Positions 1 to 9,195 are shown, counted from the first letter of the stretch. The stretch is DNA of 64,000 nt from Methanosarcina horonobensis HB-1 = JCM 15518 (GCF_000970285.1 NZ_CP009516.1:2831036-2895035), one strand, 5' to 3'. Notes: generated by a model from the letters alone, not told the origin. Translations and numbers: made by a program.

Positions 1-626
1 ACGAAAGTGGTGGAACAAATCCTACAAAAACAGGCTCTGTCCAGGGATATCATCCCGGAGACTATACATATCCGCATACAGATAGTCAGCAATTTGAGAT
101 TATATGCGGAGCCATGCTTACGCAGAACACGAGCTGGCAGCAGGTTGAAAGAGCCCTGATAAACCTGAAAAAGATAGACTCTCTTTCTCCGGGAGGAATT
201 CTCGACCTTGGTCCTGAAACCTTAAGAGAAGCTATAAGACCTGCAGGTTATTATAACCAGAAAGCCGTACGCCTCAAAACCCTTGCTGAATGGTTTCTGG
301 AATTAAAAAGCAGAACGCCTGAAAGAGAAGAACTGCTCTCATTAAAAGGTGTGGGTCCTGAAACTGCAGATTCTATTCTGCTGTATGCCTTTAAACAGCC
401 TTCATTCGTAGTTGACGCATATACCAGAAGGATCATAAGCAACCTTGGCCTGGCTGATGAGAAAACAAAATATTCTGAAATCAAGGCATTGTTTGAAGAG
501 AATTTGCCGGAAGACATGATTGTATATCAGGAATATCATGCCCTTCTTGTAGAACATGCAAAGAGATATTATCAAAAGAAGATTAACTATTCCCGATGTC
601 CGCTTTTAAAGATAGTCTTAGCCTGA
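1..626 (+). CDS. Endonuclease III-like (HhH-GPD) DNA glycosylase, 5' end outside window
   Basis: Base-excision-repair glycosylase of the endonuclease III/MutY superfamily. The frame is open from base 3, so the gene starts upstream; the ATG at 114 lies inside the conserved block FEIICGAMLTQNTSW, typical of the family N-terminus, and is not the real start. A helix-hairpin-helix LKGVGPETADSIL is followed by VVDAYTRRII, which carries the catalytic aspartate. The lysine that bifunctional Nth uses in the hairpin (GxGxKTA) is Glu here, which suggests a monofunctional glycosylase. Only one cysteine (SRCPL) remains where the family normally has the four-cysteine iron-sulfur loop, so the cluster is probably absent. 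The damaged base it recognises cannot be read from sequence. Confidence 0.85.
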   Translation, partial: ESGGTNPTKTGSVQGYHPGDYTYPHTDSQQFEIICGAMLTQNTSWQQVERALINLKKIDSLSPGGILDLGPETLREAIRPAGYYNQKAVRLKTLAEWFLELKSRTPEREELLSLKGVGPETADSILLYAFKQPSFVVDAYTRRIISNLGLADEKTKYSEIKALFEENLPEDMIVYQEYHALLVEHAKRYYQKKINYSRCPLLKIVLA

Positions 627-948
627 TGTCATCGAAAACTAAGAATTTTATGATCTGAAAATTGCTATGATTGAAAATTGTGACTCTATAGCCTGAAAAT
701 TCTTATCAATTAAAATTCTTGTCAATTAAAAGATTTTAAAGGGAATAAGAACTGGTTACCTGAGAAACTCCTATTGAAGTTCCCTCTGTATAGTGTTTCT
801 TAATCCGACTTTAATACTGGTTTACGTGATCAGATAACTGTTCAGGCAGTTAAATGCCCTGTTCAATAATCAAATACTTGATCTAATCCAGATTTCATCA
901 CGCGTTGATCTATGCTTTCTTGTCTTTTTTCGGATGGGCAGTTTGTTC
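627..948. other. Intergenic, no gene seen
   Basis: AT-rich spacer between converging genes with short repeats of a TCAATTAAAATT-like phrase near 705-730. No open frame with a ribosome binding site was found. Confidence 0.5.
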
Positions 949-1161
949 TTACAGAAGCTTTATTCCGTACCAATCGGAAATTTCTGCATCAAGAACGCCT
1001 TCATGGACCATCTTCTCGATCTCATTTTCGACCTGTCCGTAAGTGAACTTATAGTCATATGAGATCGCTGAGATCACATCCGGGCTATGGCAGAACCTGT
1101 CTGGAAATGCCTCTTTGAACATTGCCACGTTCTCGATAATTATATTTCTAAGTTTTTCCAT
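949..1161 (-). CDS. Small conserved-looking protein, 70 aa, possible winged-helix-like
   Basis: Function not recognised. The protein is compact and mixed-charge (MEKLRNIIIENVAMF at the start, WYGIKLL at the end), with alternating helix-like segments and no membrane segment or cysteine cluster. The spacing of helices followed by EGVLDAEISDWYGIKLL resembles the wing of a small winged-helix protein, but this is an impression only. The start ATG follows AAGGTGATATAGAA on the minus strand, a good ribosome binding site, which supports a real gene. It is monocistronic. Confidence 0.6.
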   Translation of the reverse strand: MEKLRNIIIENVAMFKEAFPDRFCHSPDVISAISYDYKFTYGQVENEIEKMVHEGVLDAEISDWYGIKLL

Positions 1162-1675
1162 TTCTATATCACCTTTTTTTATTTTTGATTTATAGATATC
1201 CTTAATTTTAGTTTGTTTCAGTTTGTTTCAGTTTGTTTCCTGTTTCTCTTCGAGTTTCCTGTTTCTCTTCGACATAGTATAGTTTGCATGGCCATTATAA
1301 ATAGATATCCCAAATAGTAAATATATATCATACATATCTATATATTATGAGTAAAACAATGTTCTTATGTTTTCAATTAACACAGGCTTATATTTTGAAT
1401 AATATAAATCACTCACGTTGAATATTTACTGAATAAACTTATATAAATTTTATGTTCAGTAGAGAAACCACGGGAAAAGTACCTGGAGGAAACAATTTAT
1501 TAGAATAAATATAATATAAAAAAACAGGAGTAAAAACAAATAATAGCTGCAAGAACTTTTGCTCTATATACCCTTCTGAAGACGAATATCTTCAGTTAGA
1601 GATATTATTTTTGAAGATCATTGAAAATTGCAAGTTTTCTGGTCTGCGGGTTACTTTCGGGGAGAGAATTACTAG
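1162..1675. other. Divergent intergenic region, promoters for both neighbours
   Basis: AT-rich spacer between the small minus-strand gene and the plus-strand kinase. It holds the short tandem repeats at 1210-1276 and several TATATA-like stretches (around 1321-1345), the likely archaeal promoters. No coding frame seen. Confidence 0.5.
1210..1276. repeat. Two adjacent short tandem repeats
   Basis: Three copies of the 10-base unit AGTTTGTTTC (from 1210) run straight into two copies of a 19-base unit beginning CCTGTTTCTCTTCGAG (1239-1257 and 1258-1276). They lie just upstream of the minus-strand small gene. Confidence 0.8.
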
Positions 1676-3712
1676 ATGGAATATTCTACAAAAGAAGAAA
1701 AAATGGAGCAACTGACATTTCAGAACCCAAACCCTGTGCTTCGAGCCGGGGCTGATGGAGAGATCACCTATTCAAACCCGGCAGGTGAAACCCTGTTAAA
1801 TAAATGGGATATTAAAGTCGGAGAAAAACTGCCTCATTCTATAGAAGATCTGATTAGGAGAGTAATTACCAGAAATGACCCTGAAAAAACGGAAATCAGA
1901 GTTGGAAAAAAAGTGTATCTACTAGCCTTCTATCCCGTACCTGAAAAAGAGTGTGTAAACATCTATGGGTATAACGTAAGCGGACATAAAAGGCTGGGAG
2001 AAAAGCTTCGTATAAAGGAAAAGCAGTATGATGCCCTCCATACAATCGGGAGAATGGCCCTTAAGTGTGAAAGTCTTCAGGCTTTTATGGATGAGAGTGT
2101 AAGACTGATTGCAAGAACCATGAATCTTGAGTTCTGCAAAATCCTTGAACTTACACCGGATGGAAATTTCCTCCTCAGAGCAGGGACCGGATGGAAACCT
2201 GACTTTGTCGGAAAAATGGAAGTGAAAGGGGGAAAATGGTCTCAGGCCGGGTACACAACTTTTTCGAAAGTGCCTGTAATCGTAAAGGATTTTGCGGAAG
2301 AGAGCCGTTTTGAAGCTCCTGAAATCCTGAAAGCACACAATATTACAAGCGGGATTACCGTTATTATAGGGAATGTAGAGAAACCATTCGGAGTACTTGG
2401 AGTCCATTCAACGAAGAAAAGGAAATTCACTGCGGATGAGACCTATTTTTTAAACTCTGTTGCCTTTGTAATTGCAGAGGTAATCGAACGCAGGCATGCG
2501 GAAGAAGAATTACGCCAGTATAAGGAAAAACTGGAAGAGCTTGTTAAAGAAAGGACTTCCGAACTTACAAAAACAAATGAACAACTATTCAACGAAATCT
2601 CTATCCGCAAACAGGTGGAACAGGACCTTCAAAATAGTATATATTTTCTTGAGACGTTCCTTGACACTATACCCTCTCCCGTATTTTATAGAAATCTTGA
2701 AGGCGTTTATCAGGGCTGCAATGAGATCTTTGCAAGACATATTCTGGGCCTTTCAAAAGAAGAAGTAATAGGGCACTCTATGTATGATTTTAGAGACCAG
2801 TACTCTGAAGAAACACTGAATAAATCCGTATATTACGACAGCATACTCCTGAAGGAAGGCAAAAGCCTGCCTCATGAATTGAAAATAAAGTGCGCAATAG
2901 ACGGAAAGCTAAGAGATTTCCTTGTCCACAAAGCCATCTACAGCAATATAGCCGGAGAAGTGATCGGAATCGTAGGCATAATGCTTGATATTACGGAACG
3001 CAAAAAGGCAGAGAAAGCCCTTTTGAAAACCGAGGAAATCAGGAAAAAAGAAATCCACCACAGGATAAAAAATAATCTTCAGGTAATCTCATCCCTGCTC
3101 AGTCTCCAGGCCGATCATTTTAGTGACAGAAGAGTAAAAGAATCTTTCCATGATAGCCAGAACCGCGTGATATCAATGTCCCTGATTCATGAAGAGCTTT
3201 ACAGGACTGGAGAAACAGGGGATGTGGAAACCTTTGATTTCAAGGCATACATTCAAAAACTGGCGAGTGAACTTTTCCGATCATATGTCGTGGGAAACAA
3301 GAATATTCACTTAAAGCTGGATATGGAAAGTGCATTTCTTGGAATGGATACCGGAATTCCTCTGGGTATTATTATCAATGAACTTGTATCCAACTCATTA
3401 AAGCATGCCTTTCCCACAGAAAGAGACGGAGAAGTCCAGATCAAGCTCCACAGACTGCACATTGATGAAAACAGGGAGAGCAACAGAGACCAGGACAGAT
3501 GTGATGTCTCTGAGTTCTTGCTGATCGTCTCTGATAATGGAATAGGCCTTCCTGAGAATATTGATTTCAGGCATACCTCTTCTCTAGGGCTTCAACTCGT
3601 GAACATCCTTGTGGATCAGATTGAAGGCAATATCGAGCTTAAAAGAGGAAAAGGGACGGAATTCAGGATAAAATTCAGAGAAAAAACATGCTTTGAGAAG
3701 AAAGTTATATGA
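1676..3712 (+). CDS. PAS-GAF-PAS sensor histidine kinase (HisKA_2 type)
   Basis: Cytosolic sensor kinase of 678 residues; no membrane segment is visible. Domain order: a short PAS-like domain (about 12-105), GAF (about 115-272), a coiled coil (275-325, KEKLEELVKERTSEL), PAS (325-445, ending GIMLDITERKKAE), a HisKA_2 dimerisation/phosphoacceptor helix with EIHHRIKNNLQVISSL (phosphoacceptor probably His462), and an HATPase_c domain with NELVSNSLKHAF, DNGIGLP and GKGTEFRIKF. The family autophosphorylates on His and passes phosphate to a response regulator. No receiver gene lies next to it, so it is an orphan kinase. ATG 1676 follows GGGGAGAGAATTACTAG; the second Met at codon 10 is a weaker alternative. 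The ligand is unknown. Confidence 0.9.
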   Translation: MEYSTKEEKMEQLTFQNPNPVLRAGADGEITYSNPAGETLLNKWDIKVGEKLPHSIEDLIRRVITRNDPEKTEIRVGKKVYLLAFYPVPEKECVNIYGYNVSGHKRLGEKLRIKEKQYDALHTIGRMALKCESLQAFMDESVRLIARTMNLEFCKILELTPDGNFLLRAGTGWKPDFVGKMEVKGGKWSQAGYTTFSKVPVIVKDFAEESRFEAPEILKAHNITSGITVIIGNVEKPFGVLGVHSTKKRKFTADETYFLNSVAFVIAEVIERRHAEEELRQYKEKLEELVKERTSELTKTNEQLFNEISIRKQVEQDLQNSIYFLETFLDTIPSPVFYRNLEGVYQGCNEIFARHILGLSKEEVIGHSMYDFRDQYSEETLNKSVYYDSILLKEGKSLPHELKIKCAIDGKLRDFLVHKAIYSNIAGEVIGIVGIMLDITERKKAEKALLKTEEIRKKEIHHRIKNNLQVISSLLSLQADHFSDRRVKESFHDSQNRVISMSLIHEELYRTGETGDVETFDFKAYIQKLASELFRSYVVGNKNIHLKLDMESAFLGMDTGIPLGIIINELVSNSLKHAFPTERDGEVQIKLHRLHIDENRESNRDQDRCDVSEFLLIVSDNGIGLPENIDFRHTSSLGLQLVNILVDQIEGNIELKRGKGTEFRIKFREKTCFEKKVI

Positions 3713-4250
3713 AAAGGTTTTCGGAATCAAATTGAGCAATGGAAACGTTCACGCAGACCTTATCGGTAACTGGAACCGTAAACTGTAATTTATGGAAATA
3801 TTGTAATCTGAGGCATTATGCTGAGACATATTTTAACAAACACTATTGCAAAAATCAGTAAGGATATATTGACCGCAGCTTCTACCAACCGTCCCATAAA
3901 ATAAGATAGAAACTCATAATACATAATATTTTTTATTTGACTGTTATTTAAACTTTTGTATTTATTTCTTTAACTTCTGTATTTATTTCTATATTTTTTT
4001 CCCTATGCTTTACTGGTTCTTACCTTCTTTTCTGTTCCCGTTTTTTATTAACACTGGAAGACCATAATTACTAAGCTGATATTATCCCGAAACAGCCAAT
4101 AACGGAATTTCTTTCAGCTTTCTCTCCTTGCTCTGTACAGATCTGAATCCAGCTTGCCGGATAGATTTTGAGGGAAAAATATCCGCATGGGTCGAGAAGT
4201 GTTCTCTGGTTACTGAAAAATCACTTTTTGATTCACTTTGGATAGCGCTT
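3713..4250. other. Intergenic, no gene seen
   Basis: Spacer downstream of the kinase. It contains near-duplicate phrases around 3950-3990 (TATTTATTTCTTTAACTTCTG-like) and T-rich tracts that could act as terminators. An open frame at 4128-4316 runs into the dispersed element and lacks a convincing start; it is not called as a gene. Confidence 0.45.
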
Positions 4251-4495
4251 CCTCCAGCCTGTCTGGCGGCCCTTCCCAAAGCGAAGCAAAAGAAAGAGAA
4301 TAAAGAAGAGATTTGAAAATGATGAACGACTAATTCTTTCGATAGTATTCCCACGGGTTTTTCATGTTACTTTTACTTCTGGTTTGTATATGATCTTCAC
4401 TTCTAGCTTCTATCTTTTTTGGAAATGGCCGCTCTCCTTCGTCGAGCGTGACAAAAATGGTTTCATACAGTGAATGAGGTTGTACGGGTCAGAAT
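4251..4495 (+). repeat. Dispersed two-hairpin intergenic element, copy A
   Basis: Starts with a GC-rich hairpin at 4251-4269 (CCTCCAG...CTGGCGG), then CCCTTCCCAAAG and a purine-rich stretch, then a pyrimidine-rich stretch, then a second hairpin at 4430-4448 (CGCTC TCCTTCGTC GAGCG) followed by TGACAAAAA and, further on, GGGTCAGAAT. The same order occurs at 28084-28394 and, inverted, at 39384-39710. All three copies sit between converging genes. Confidence 0.75.
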
Positions 4496-4576
4496 CCACA
4501 ATCCAAAACTTGGAATCGGTTCTTGTTTTTTTTGAATATTGATTATTTAAGACTGGACAAATCGGAATTCTAATTT

Positions 4577-5188
4577 TTATTTTCCTATTATTTTCGCAGC
4601 TTCTGCAAGGTCTTCGGCAATCATCGTTCTTTTTGATTTCTCAATCAGGTAGTTCTGCCCGGTCTGCACATATGAAGGAAAAACCCTTTTCTCGTTGTAA
4701 AAAAACTGCCCCTTTCTGATTTTATACGTCGAACCCGAAGGAGTCGTGTTTTTGCCGGTGAGCCTCTTGCTGATGTAGTTAAAAGCCTTTATCGCAACGT
4801 CCCCCATCAGCATATATACCTCAACATCTGGAAACAGGGCAAGTTCCTTCTCAAGCACCAGAGAGCAGTTTTTTACCGTTTGTGCTGAAATTCCATACTG
4901 AGTTTTTGAACATTTAACTGCCGTTGTAAGATAGAACCCGAGATCCAGGATTTCCTGTATGCTGTTTACGGAAACTCCGGCATCACTGAACGCTTGCAGA
5001 GTGGTTTTCAGGTAAAATGGGTCTCCAGATGCATAAAAATAATCATGAGGATTCTCAGGAGAGGCTTCGGAAATCATAATTACTTTGACTTTTCCAGGAT
5101 CAATTTCTACAGCAGGCACAAGATATCCACTGTTATTAATATCAGAACAGGGAAAGTTTTTACATTCAATACATTCAGCAGGCTTCAT
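4577..5188 (-). CDS. Uracil-DNA glycosylase superfamily-like protein
   Basis: 203 residues. The N-terminus has a cysteine motif (CIECKNFPC) followed by VIMISEASPENPHDYFYASGDPF, which resembles the phosphate/active-site loop of the uracil-DNA-glycosylase superfamily, and later VYMLMGDVAIKAF, like the family's central strand. Such proteins excise uracil or act as uncharacterised nucleic-acid enzymes, so assignment is to superfamily only. The start is ATG 5188, because AGAGGTGA precedes it at good spacing; the frame continues 14 codons upstream to a TTG without such a site. It stands alone on the minus strand, convergent with the kinase upstream. Substrate and activity are not inferable. Confidence 0.65.
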   Translation of the reverse strand: MKPAECIECKNFPCSDINNSGYLVPAVEIDPGKVKVIMISEASPENPHDYFYASGDPFYLKTTLQAFSDAGVSVNSIQEILDLGFYLTTAVKCSKTQYGISAQTVKNCSLVLEKELALFPDVEVYMLMGDVAIKAFNYISKRLTGKNTTPSGSTYKIRKGQFFYNEKRVFPSYVQTGQNYLIEKSKRTMIAEDLAEAAKIIGK

Positions 5189-6031
5189 TTCAGATTCACC
5201 TCTTATCAGCTCACCGCCAGTCAGGAGCAAGCTTTGTTTTCCGGCGGATTATAAGGTTATGTTTAGCCTATCTTTTCAGGTAATTTCTACATGGAGCTAT
5301 GGAGCAATGTAGGATATCAGGATTGTCCTGAATTTTCGAATTTTATATGTTCCTGTAGCACATAACATAAACGAAATTAATTTTTGAGGAGCGGTTAATT
5401 TAATCGGGTAGTCAAAGTCTTTTAAAAGTCCACTCAAAAACCCTGAATACACCGTTCGCAGTAAGCTGATGGTACTACAGGATTTTGAAGGTTGAAAATA
5501 ACATACCAGCAGTATATTTAAAAGAGAAAACAGAAAAATAAACAGAGAAAACAGAAAAGCCAGGTTGAATGGGATTATAAACGGAATCAGAATTAAGATA
5601 GAAATAGAATCAGAATTAAGATAGAAATAGAATCAGAATTAAGATAGAAATAGAATCAGAATTAAGATAGAAATAGAATAGTAAAAGGGTTTTTGTGACC
5701 CATAAGGCCTGATCCACAATTTAATGTAGTTCTTTACTCAGTTAAGTTATGCTTATTTAAGTTATGCTCATTAAGTCATTACTCAGTTAAGTTACTACTT
5801 AGTCAAGTCATTACCTATTTAAGTTACATACTTTCTTCGTACGTCTTCTTCATAGATCTGGGACTGACCTTATGGATCAATTATAGTTATGATGCTAAAG
5901 GTATAAAAAAATAACGATAAAGAATTCTTCTTTTGGCAAGTAATAGTTCCGATAAACAGATCTGAGCTAAAAATGATGGCTAACCATGCCTGGATAGCCA
6001 GATTAATTTTAGAGGTATTAACAAGAGAGTA
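5189..6031. other. Long intergenic spacer with repeats
   Basis: No gene recognised. It holds four exact 23-base tandem repeats (5585-5676) and a run of imperfect copies of a TTAAGTTA/TCATTACT phrase at about 5735-5825. A hairpin-like CAGGATTGTCCTG lies near 5319. Confidence 0.5.
5585..5676. repeat. Four perfect 23-bp tandem repeats
   Basis: Unit begins AATCAGAATTAAGATAG and repeats without spacers at 5585, 5608, 5631 and 5654. A minisatellite, not a CRISPR array. Confidence 0.95.
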
Positions 6032-6382
6032 TTAACACATTCCCAGAGCTTTAAGAAGCTTCTCTATATCTGCTTTGGAGCTCTCGACAAAGACTCCTCT
6101 TGTTCCCGAGATCATAACTGTCCAGTCACCGCCGCTGTACATCCAGTTATTCTGGGGCACCCACTTCATCCCATAGAGCTTTGTGTAAGCACTTGCCAGA
6201 GCATCAAACATCATATTCACAGCTCCGCAGAACTTAGCTGTCATCTGTGCCATTTCCTCAGGCATTCCGTCCCTGGCTTTATATTCCACAAGCTTTCCGT
6301 CGGGACTGAAAATCCCGGCTGCCATTACCCCTTCAAACTTCAGAAGCTCATCTAATGAAAGATTGCACTCTTTTCCGTTCAT
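6032..6382 (-). CDS. DUF2173 (roadblock-like) family protein
   Basis: 116 residues matching the DUF2173 family pattern: LDELLKFEGVMAAGIFSPDGKLVEYK, a central FCGAVNMMFDALASAY helix and GGDWTVMISGTRGVFVES. The fold resembles roadblock/LC7 small regulators that usually bind small GTPases or sensors, but the function here is unknown. A strong ribosome binding site (GGGGAGAAATGT) precedes the ATG. The gene is monocistronic, with an AT-rich upstream region that could hold the promoter. No unusual residues. Confidence 0.85.
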   Translation of the reverse strand: MNGKECNLSLDELLKFEGVMAAGIFSPDGKLVEYKARDGMPEEMAQMTAKFCGAVNMMFDALASAYTKLYGMKWVPQNNWMYSGGDWTVMISGTRGVFVESSKADIEKLLKALGMC

Positions 6383-6774
6383 ACATTTCTCCCCAACTAA
6401 ATTCAGTATACTTTATGAGTTTTCGTTAAATCTTTAAATTTAACGTGTCTCACGTTTTTATTCTTTAAAGCATTACATTTCGGAGAAGCAATAGTTCCTT
6501 CAGACTTTATTTTTGCATAAAGGGACAAAAAAAGATTGACACAATATTATATAAATATATCAAATTAAAAAAAGAAAGTAGAAAACTCAAAAATCAATAT
6601 TTTCTTTCAGTAGCAAAGAAGAATTTTAAGTTTATCACTTGAAGCTGGAAAAGGCTCAAAAGAATAAAGTAAGCTACAGGAAAGGTTTTTAATTTACAAT
6701 ATAAACTAAACCTCATGAAAAAGTAGCCTCTAAATCTAAAAATTCCAGAAAATGTAGCGCAGGGAGAAATAATT
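6383..6774. other. Divergent promoter region
   Basis: AT-rich spacer between DUF2173 (minus) and the small plus-strand gene. TATATAAATATAT-like sequence at about 6549-6562 is a plausible archaeal promoter. No gene seen. Confidence 0.45.
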
Positions 6775-7031
6775 ATGGAGAAAATAAAGCCGACAAAAAA
6801 AAGGGAGATGAAATCGAACCGGGAAGTTTGATAGGATATGTAGGAATGGTCCTGAATTCCGAGAAAATAGATAATTCCTGTCCGCTTTATATCCAGAAGC
6901 TGAAGAATAAAAACCCCAGTATGCCCCATTTTGAAATATGGGAGAATGAACCCATTTCCGTTCACAGAAACTATCTCGGAGGCAACTGGTTTGCCGAAGA
7001 AAAACCCGAAAAAAAAGAAAATTTACCCTAA
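6775..7031 (+). CDS. Small gene split by a frameshift at an A8 run (85 aa if shifted)
   Basis: ATG 6775 has a good ribosome binding site (GGGAG at 6762-6766). Read directly it gives only 18 codons before TGA. Eight A residues at 6795-6802 include the heptamer A AAA AAA in the slippery phase. A -1 shift there joins MEKIKPTKK to KGDEIEPGSLIGYVGMVL and continues to TAA at 7031, giving an 85-residue hydrophilic protein. The downstream frame has no good start of its own (only TTG 6828). It could be recoding, transcript slippage, a sequencing error or early decay. The product matches no family I recognise. Confidence 0.45.
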
Positions 7032-7425
7032 AAAGCTGGAAGTTAATAGGAGATCATAGGAGGACAGATAAAATTTTGTTAAACCTTTAATAAATATATT
7101 TATACGGTTTACCTATATGTTTTTGGAATCTTTTCAGTTGTAAAGTGTATGCGTTTTAAAGAGTGATATAGAATATAAATATAGGAACATATTAAAATAA
7201 TATTCTATCTATCGAATATGATATTAAATAGTCAATAAAATAGATAAGTAAGATACAGATGTACCTGGAAACAAATAGAGTAATAGATTGAATATATATT
7301 AAGATTTATATTCTAGAATATAAATATGATTCTCGTGTTGTAATGAAAATTCAATCTCGTGCTGACAGATCTATTTGCGTTCTTGCGTAAAAGATTCTAT
7401 ATAAAAGAAAGTCAGATTTTTCTTT
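7032..7425. other. Intergenic, promoter of DUF3795 gene
   Basis: Very AT-rich; repeated ATATAAATAT phrases around 7165-7330. A TATATAAAA box at about 7398-7406 sits just upstream of the next start. No gene seen. Confidence 0.45.
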
Positions 7426-7893
7426 ATGCAGGAAGAAAATGAAAAAGATCTTACAGCTTATTGCGGGCTTTACTGTGCCGACTGTATCCATTTTCGTAAT
7501 AAACACAGTGAACTTGCAGGTCAATTGAAAGAGTCACTTGAGGACGCAGATTTTCAAAGCTATGCGAATGTAAAAAGTCCTTTTGGTTCGGAGTTCCAGC
7601 ACTATGATTCTTTCCTTATCGTGCTTGAAGCCCTTATGAACCACTCCTGCTCTGAAGGCTGCAGGAACTCAGGAGGGTACAGTACAGAACCCTGTCAGAT
7701 AATTCCGTGCTGCAGGGAAAAAGGCTACGAGGGATGCTGGGAATGCGGGATTTTTGAAACATGTGAGAAATTCGAATCTTTAAAACCCCGCTGTGGAGCT
7801 TCGGTAATGCATAACCTGAGAGAAATCAGAGAAAATGGTTTTAAAGGCTGGAGCAAGCTCAGAAAACCAATTTATAACTGGCAGCAGGCATAA
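7426..7893 (+). CDS. DUF3795 cysteine-rich protein
   Basis: 155 residues, cysteine-rich, with the DUF3795 opening AYCGLYCADCIHFRNKH, a central CSEGCRNSGG and a CCREKGYEGCWECGIFETCEKFESL block. The cysteine pairs suggest bound zinc or another metal. The family is common in methanogens and anaerobic bacteria and has no established function. The start ATG lies about 20 bases after TATATAAAA, so the transcript leader may be very short. It is a single gene, with no partner in the same direction closer than 130 bases. Confidence 0.85.
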   Translation: MQEENEKDLTAYCGLYCADCIHFRNKHSELAGQLKESLEDADFQSYANVKSPFGSEFQHYDSFLIVLEALMNHSCSEGCRNSGGYSTEPCQIIPCCREKGYEGCWECGIFETCEKFESLKPRCGASVMHNLREIRENGFKGWSKLRKPIYNWQQA

Positions 7894-8027
7894 CCGGAGA
7901 AATGTTAGAAGAAAAAATTCATACCGAATATGCCAGCAGGTAATTATCATAGATGACAATTTTCCTGCGCAAAACAGGTGATCTTTGACCTGAGCTTAAT
8001 ACAAAAAAGTATCTCTATGGTGTTCCT

Positions 8028-9074
8028 ATGACAATTCCAAAAGGTGAAGTATCCAAAATAGATGAAAAAATCGAAGCATTCCAGAGCCTGCCAGTAATCA
8101 AAGGCTATTACCTCATTCTGGGTGGCGGAAAAATAGGCACTTATTTTCTTCAATATGCCCGAAAGAATGATTTTCCTTTCGTGCTTGTTATTGACAGGAA
8201 CGAAAATGCGCCTGCTTCGGAAAAGGCCCAGGTTCTTAATACTGTAAACGAGCTTATAAATATCCTCAGGGAAAAAGCAGAAACTTCCCTAAAAGAAGAG
8301 ACTCCCACACAACTTCTTCAGGCAGGAGGGAAGAGTAAAGAAGAAAATAAGGGACAGGAAACTAAGGAATCAAAAGCCTATTTCTACAGGATGGATATGC
8401 ACAGCATTCCTTTTCTCCTCAGCTCCGGTATCCCTGAATATATCATCCCTGCCGTCCCCTGCCATGCGGCTGCGTATATGCTTGCAGATCTCCTGAAATT
8501 TCCAATGCAGGAGGCAGGGATAGAGGAAAAGTATGAAGAAAGCTATCTTGCAACAGCCAGCCCTGAAATAGATAATCCTGAAAAAAGCAGTTCAGGAGAG
8601 ATCAAACCTGTAAATGAACTTTTAGTCAGACCTGAAGATTCAGAACTCATAGGGTTTTTTAAAACAATTTTATCGGTGTTTCCCGAAGATGTAATCGCAG
8701 GCAGTTACCCCGAGGACGGGATGCTGTTTTTTTCCTATGCAAGGGAAGGAGAAATATGTCTGGACGGATGCCCGGGACCAAGAGACAGGTGTCCAACCTT
8801 CGGGCGGAAAAAGCCGAAAACCATTACCGAATACACAGGGGAACTTGTCCATACCATTTCGGGCTGGGTCTTTGAGAGCCATCAGATGAAGCCTGGGATA
8901 GGTGGATTAAAGGGTGTAGAGTTCAAACAGAACATTCTGGAGATTATGGAGTTTGTAAGTAAGATTCAGGGAGATGAAAGGGAAAAAAAGCCTGAAAAAA
9001 TCAAGGAGAGGGCTTTTTTTGTAGCTACTACTTGCACATGCCATGGAGTTTTGAACCTGTTTTATGTAACCTGA
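8028..9074 (+). CDS. Methanogen hypothetical with Rossmann-like N-terminus
   Basis: 348 residues. The N-terminus KGYYLILGGGKIGTYFLQYARKNDFPFVLVIDRN has a glycine-rich nucleotide-binding loop followed by an acidic strand end, as in NAD-binding TrkA-like folds. A low-complexity charged segment (about 85-115, KEETPTQLLQAGGKSKEEN) follows. The C-terminal half has CLDGCPGPRDRCPTFGRKKP, a three-cysteine motif that could bind metal, and ends with ATTCTCHGVLNLFY. I do not recognise a named family; domain names are by pattern only. It is monocistronic; the start ATG has only a weak upstream GGTG. Confidence 0.75.
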   Translation: MTIPKGEVSKIDEKIEAFQSLPVIKGYYLILGGGKIGTYFLQYARKNDFPFVLVIDRNENAPASEKAQVLNTVNELINILREKAETSLKEETPTQLLQAGGKSKEENKGQETKESKAYFYRMDMHSIPFLLSSGIPEYIIPAVPCHAAAYMLADLLKFPMQEAGIEEKYEESYLATASPEIDNPEKSSSGEIKPVNELLVRPEDSELIGFFKTILSVFPEDVIAGSYPEDGMLFFSYAREGEICLDGCPGPRDRCPTFGRKKPKTITEYTGELVHTISGWVFESHQMKPGIGGLKGVEFKQNILEIMEFVSKIQGDEREKKPEKIKERAFFVATTCTCHGVLNLFYVT

Positions 9075-9195
9075 GTTTACTCCATAAATCAGTTTCTCAT
9101 AAGCCGAATTCTTGATAGATCAGACTCAAATAGATCAGACTCAAATAAACCAAAAATACATCTGTCAGCAGCCCAGATACCTTTAGGGGAATTAT

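Noticed and set aside
4128-4316. 62-codon ORF overlapping element copy A
   Set aside because: The matching peptide (PPACLAALPK) in copy C is preceded by a stop after a few codons, so the similarity is at DNA-element level, not a gene.
5309-5345. Similarity of this stretch to 6828-6870 (TAGGATAT...GTCCTGAATT) as a shared regulatory repeat
   Set aside because: Short and one copy lies inside the coding part of the split gene; likely chance.
5585-5676. CRISPR array
   Set aside because: The units are directly adjacent with no spacers, and no cas genes are present.
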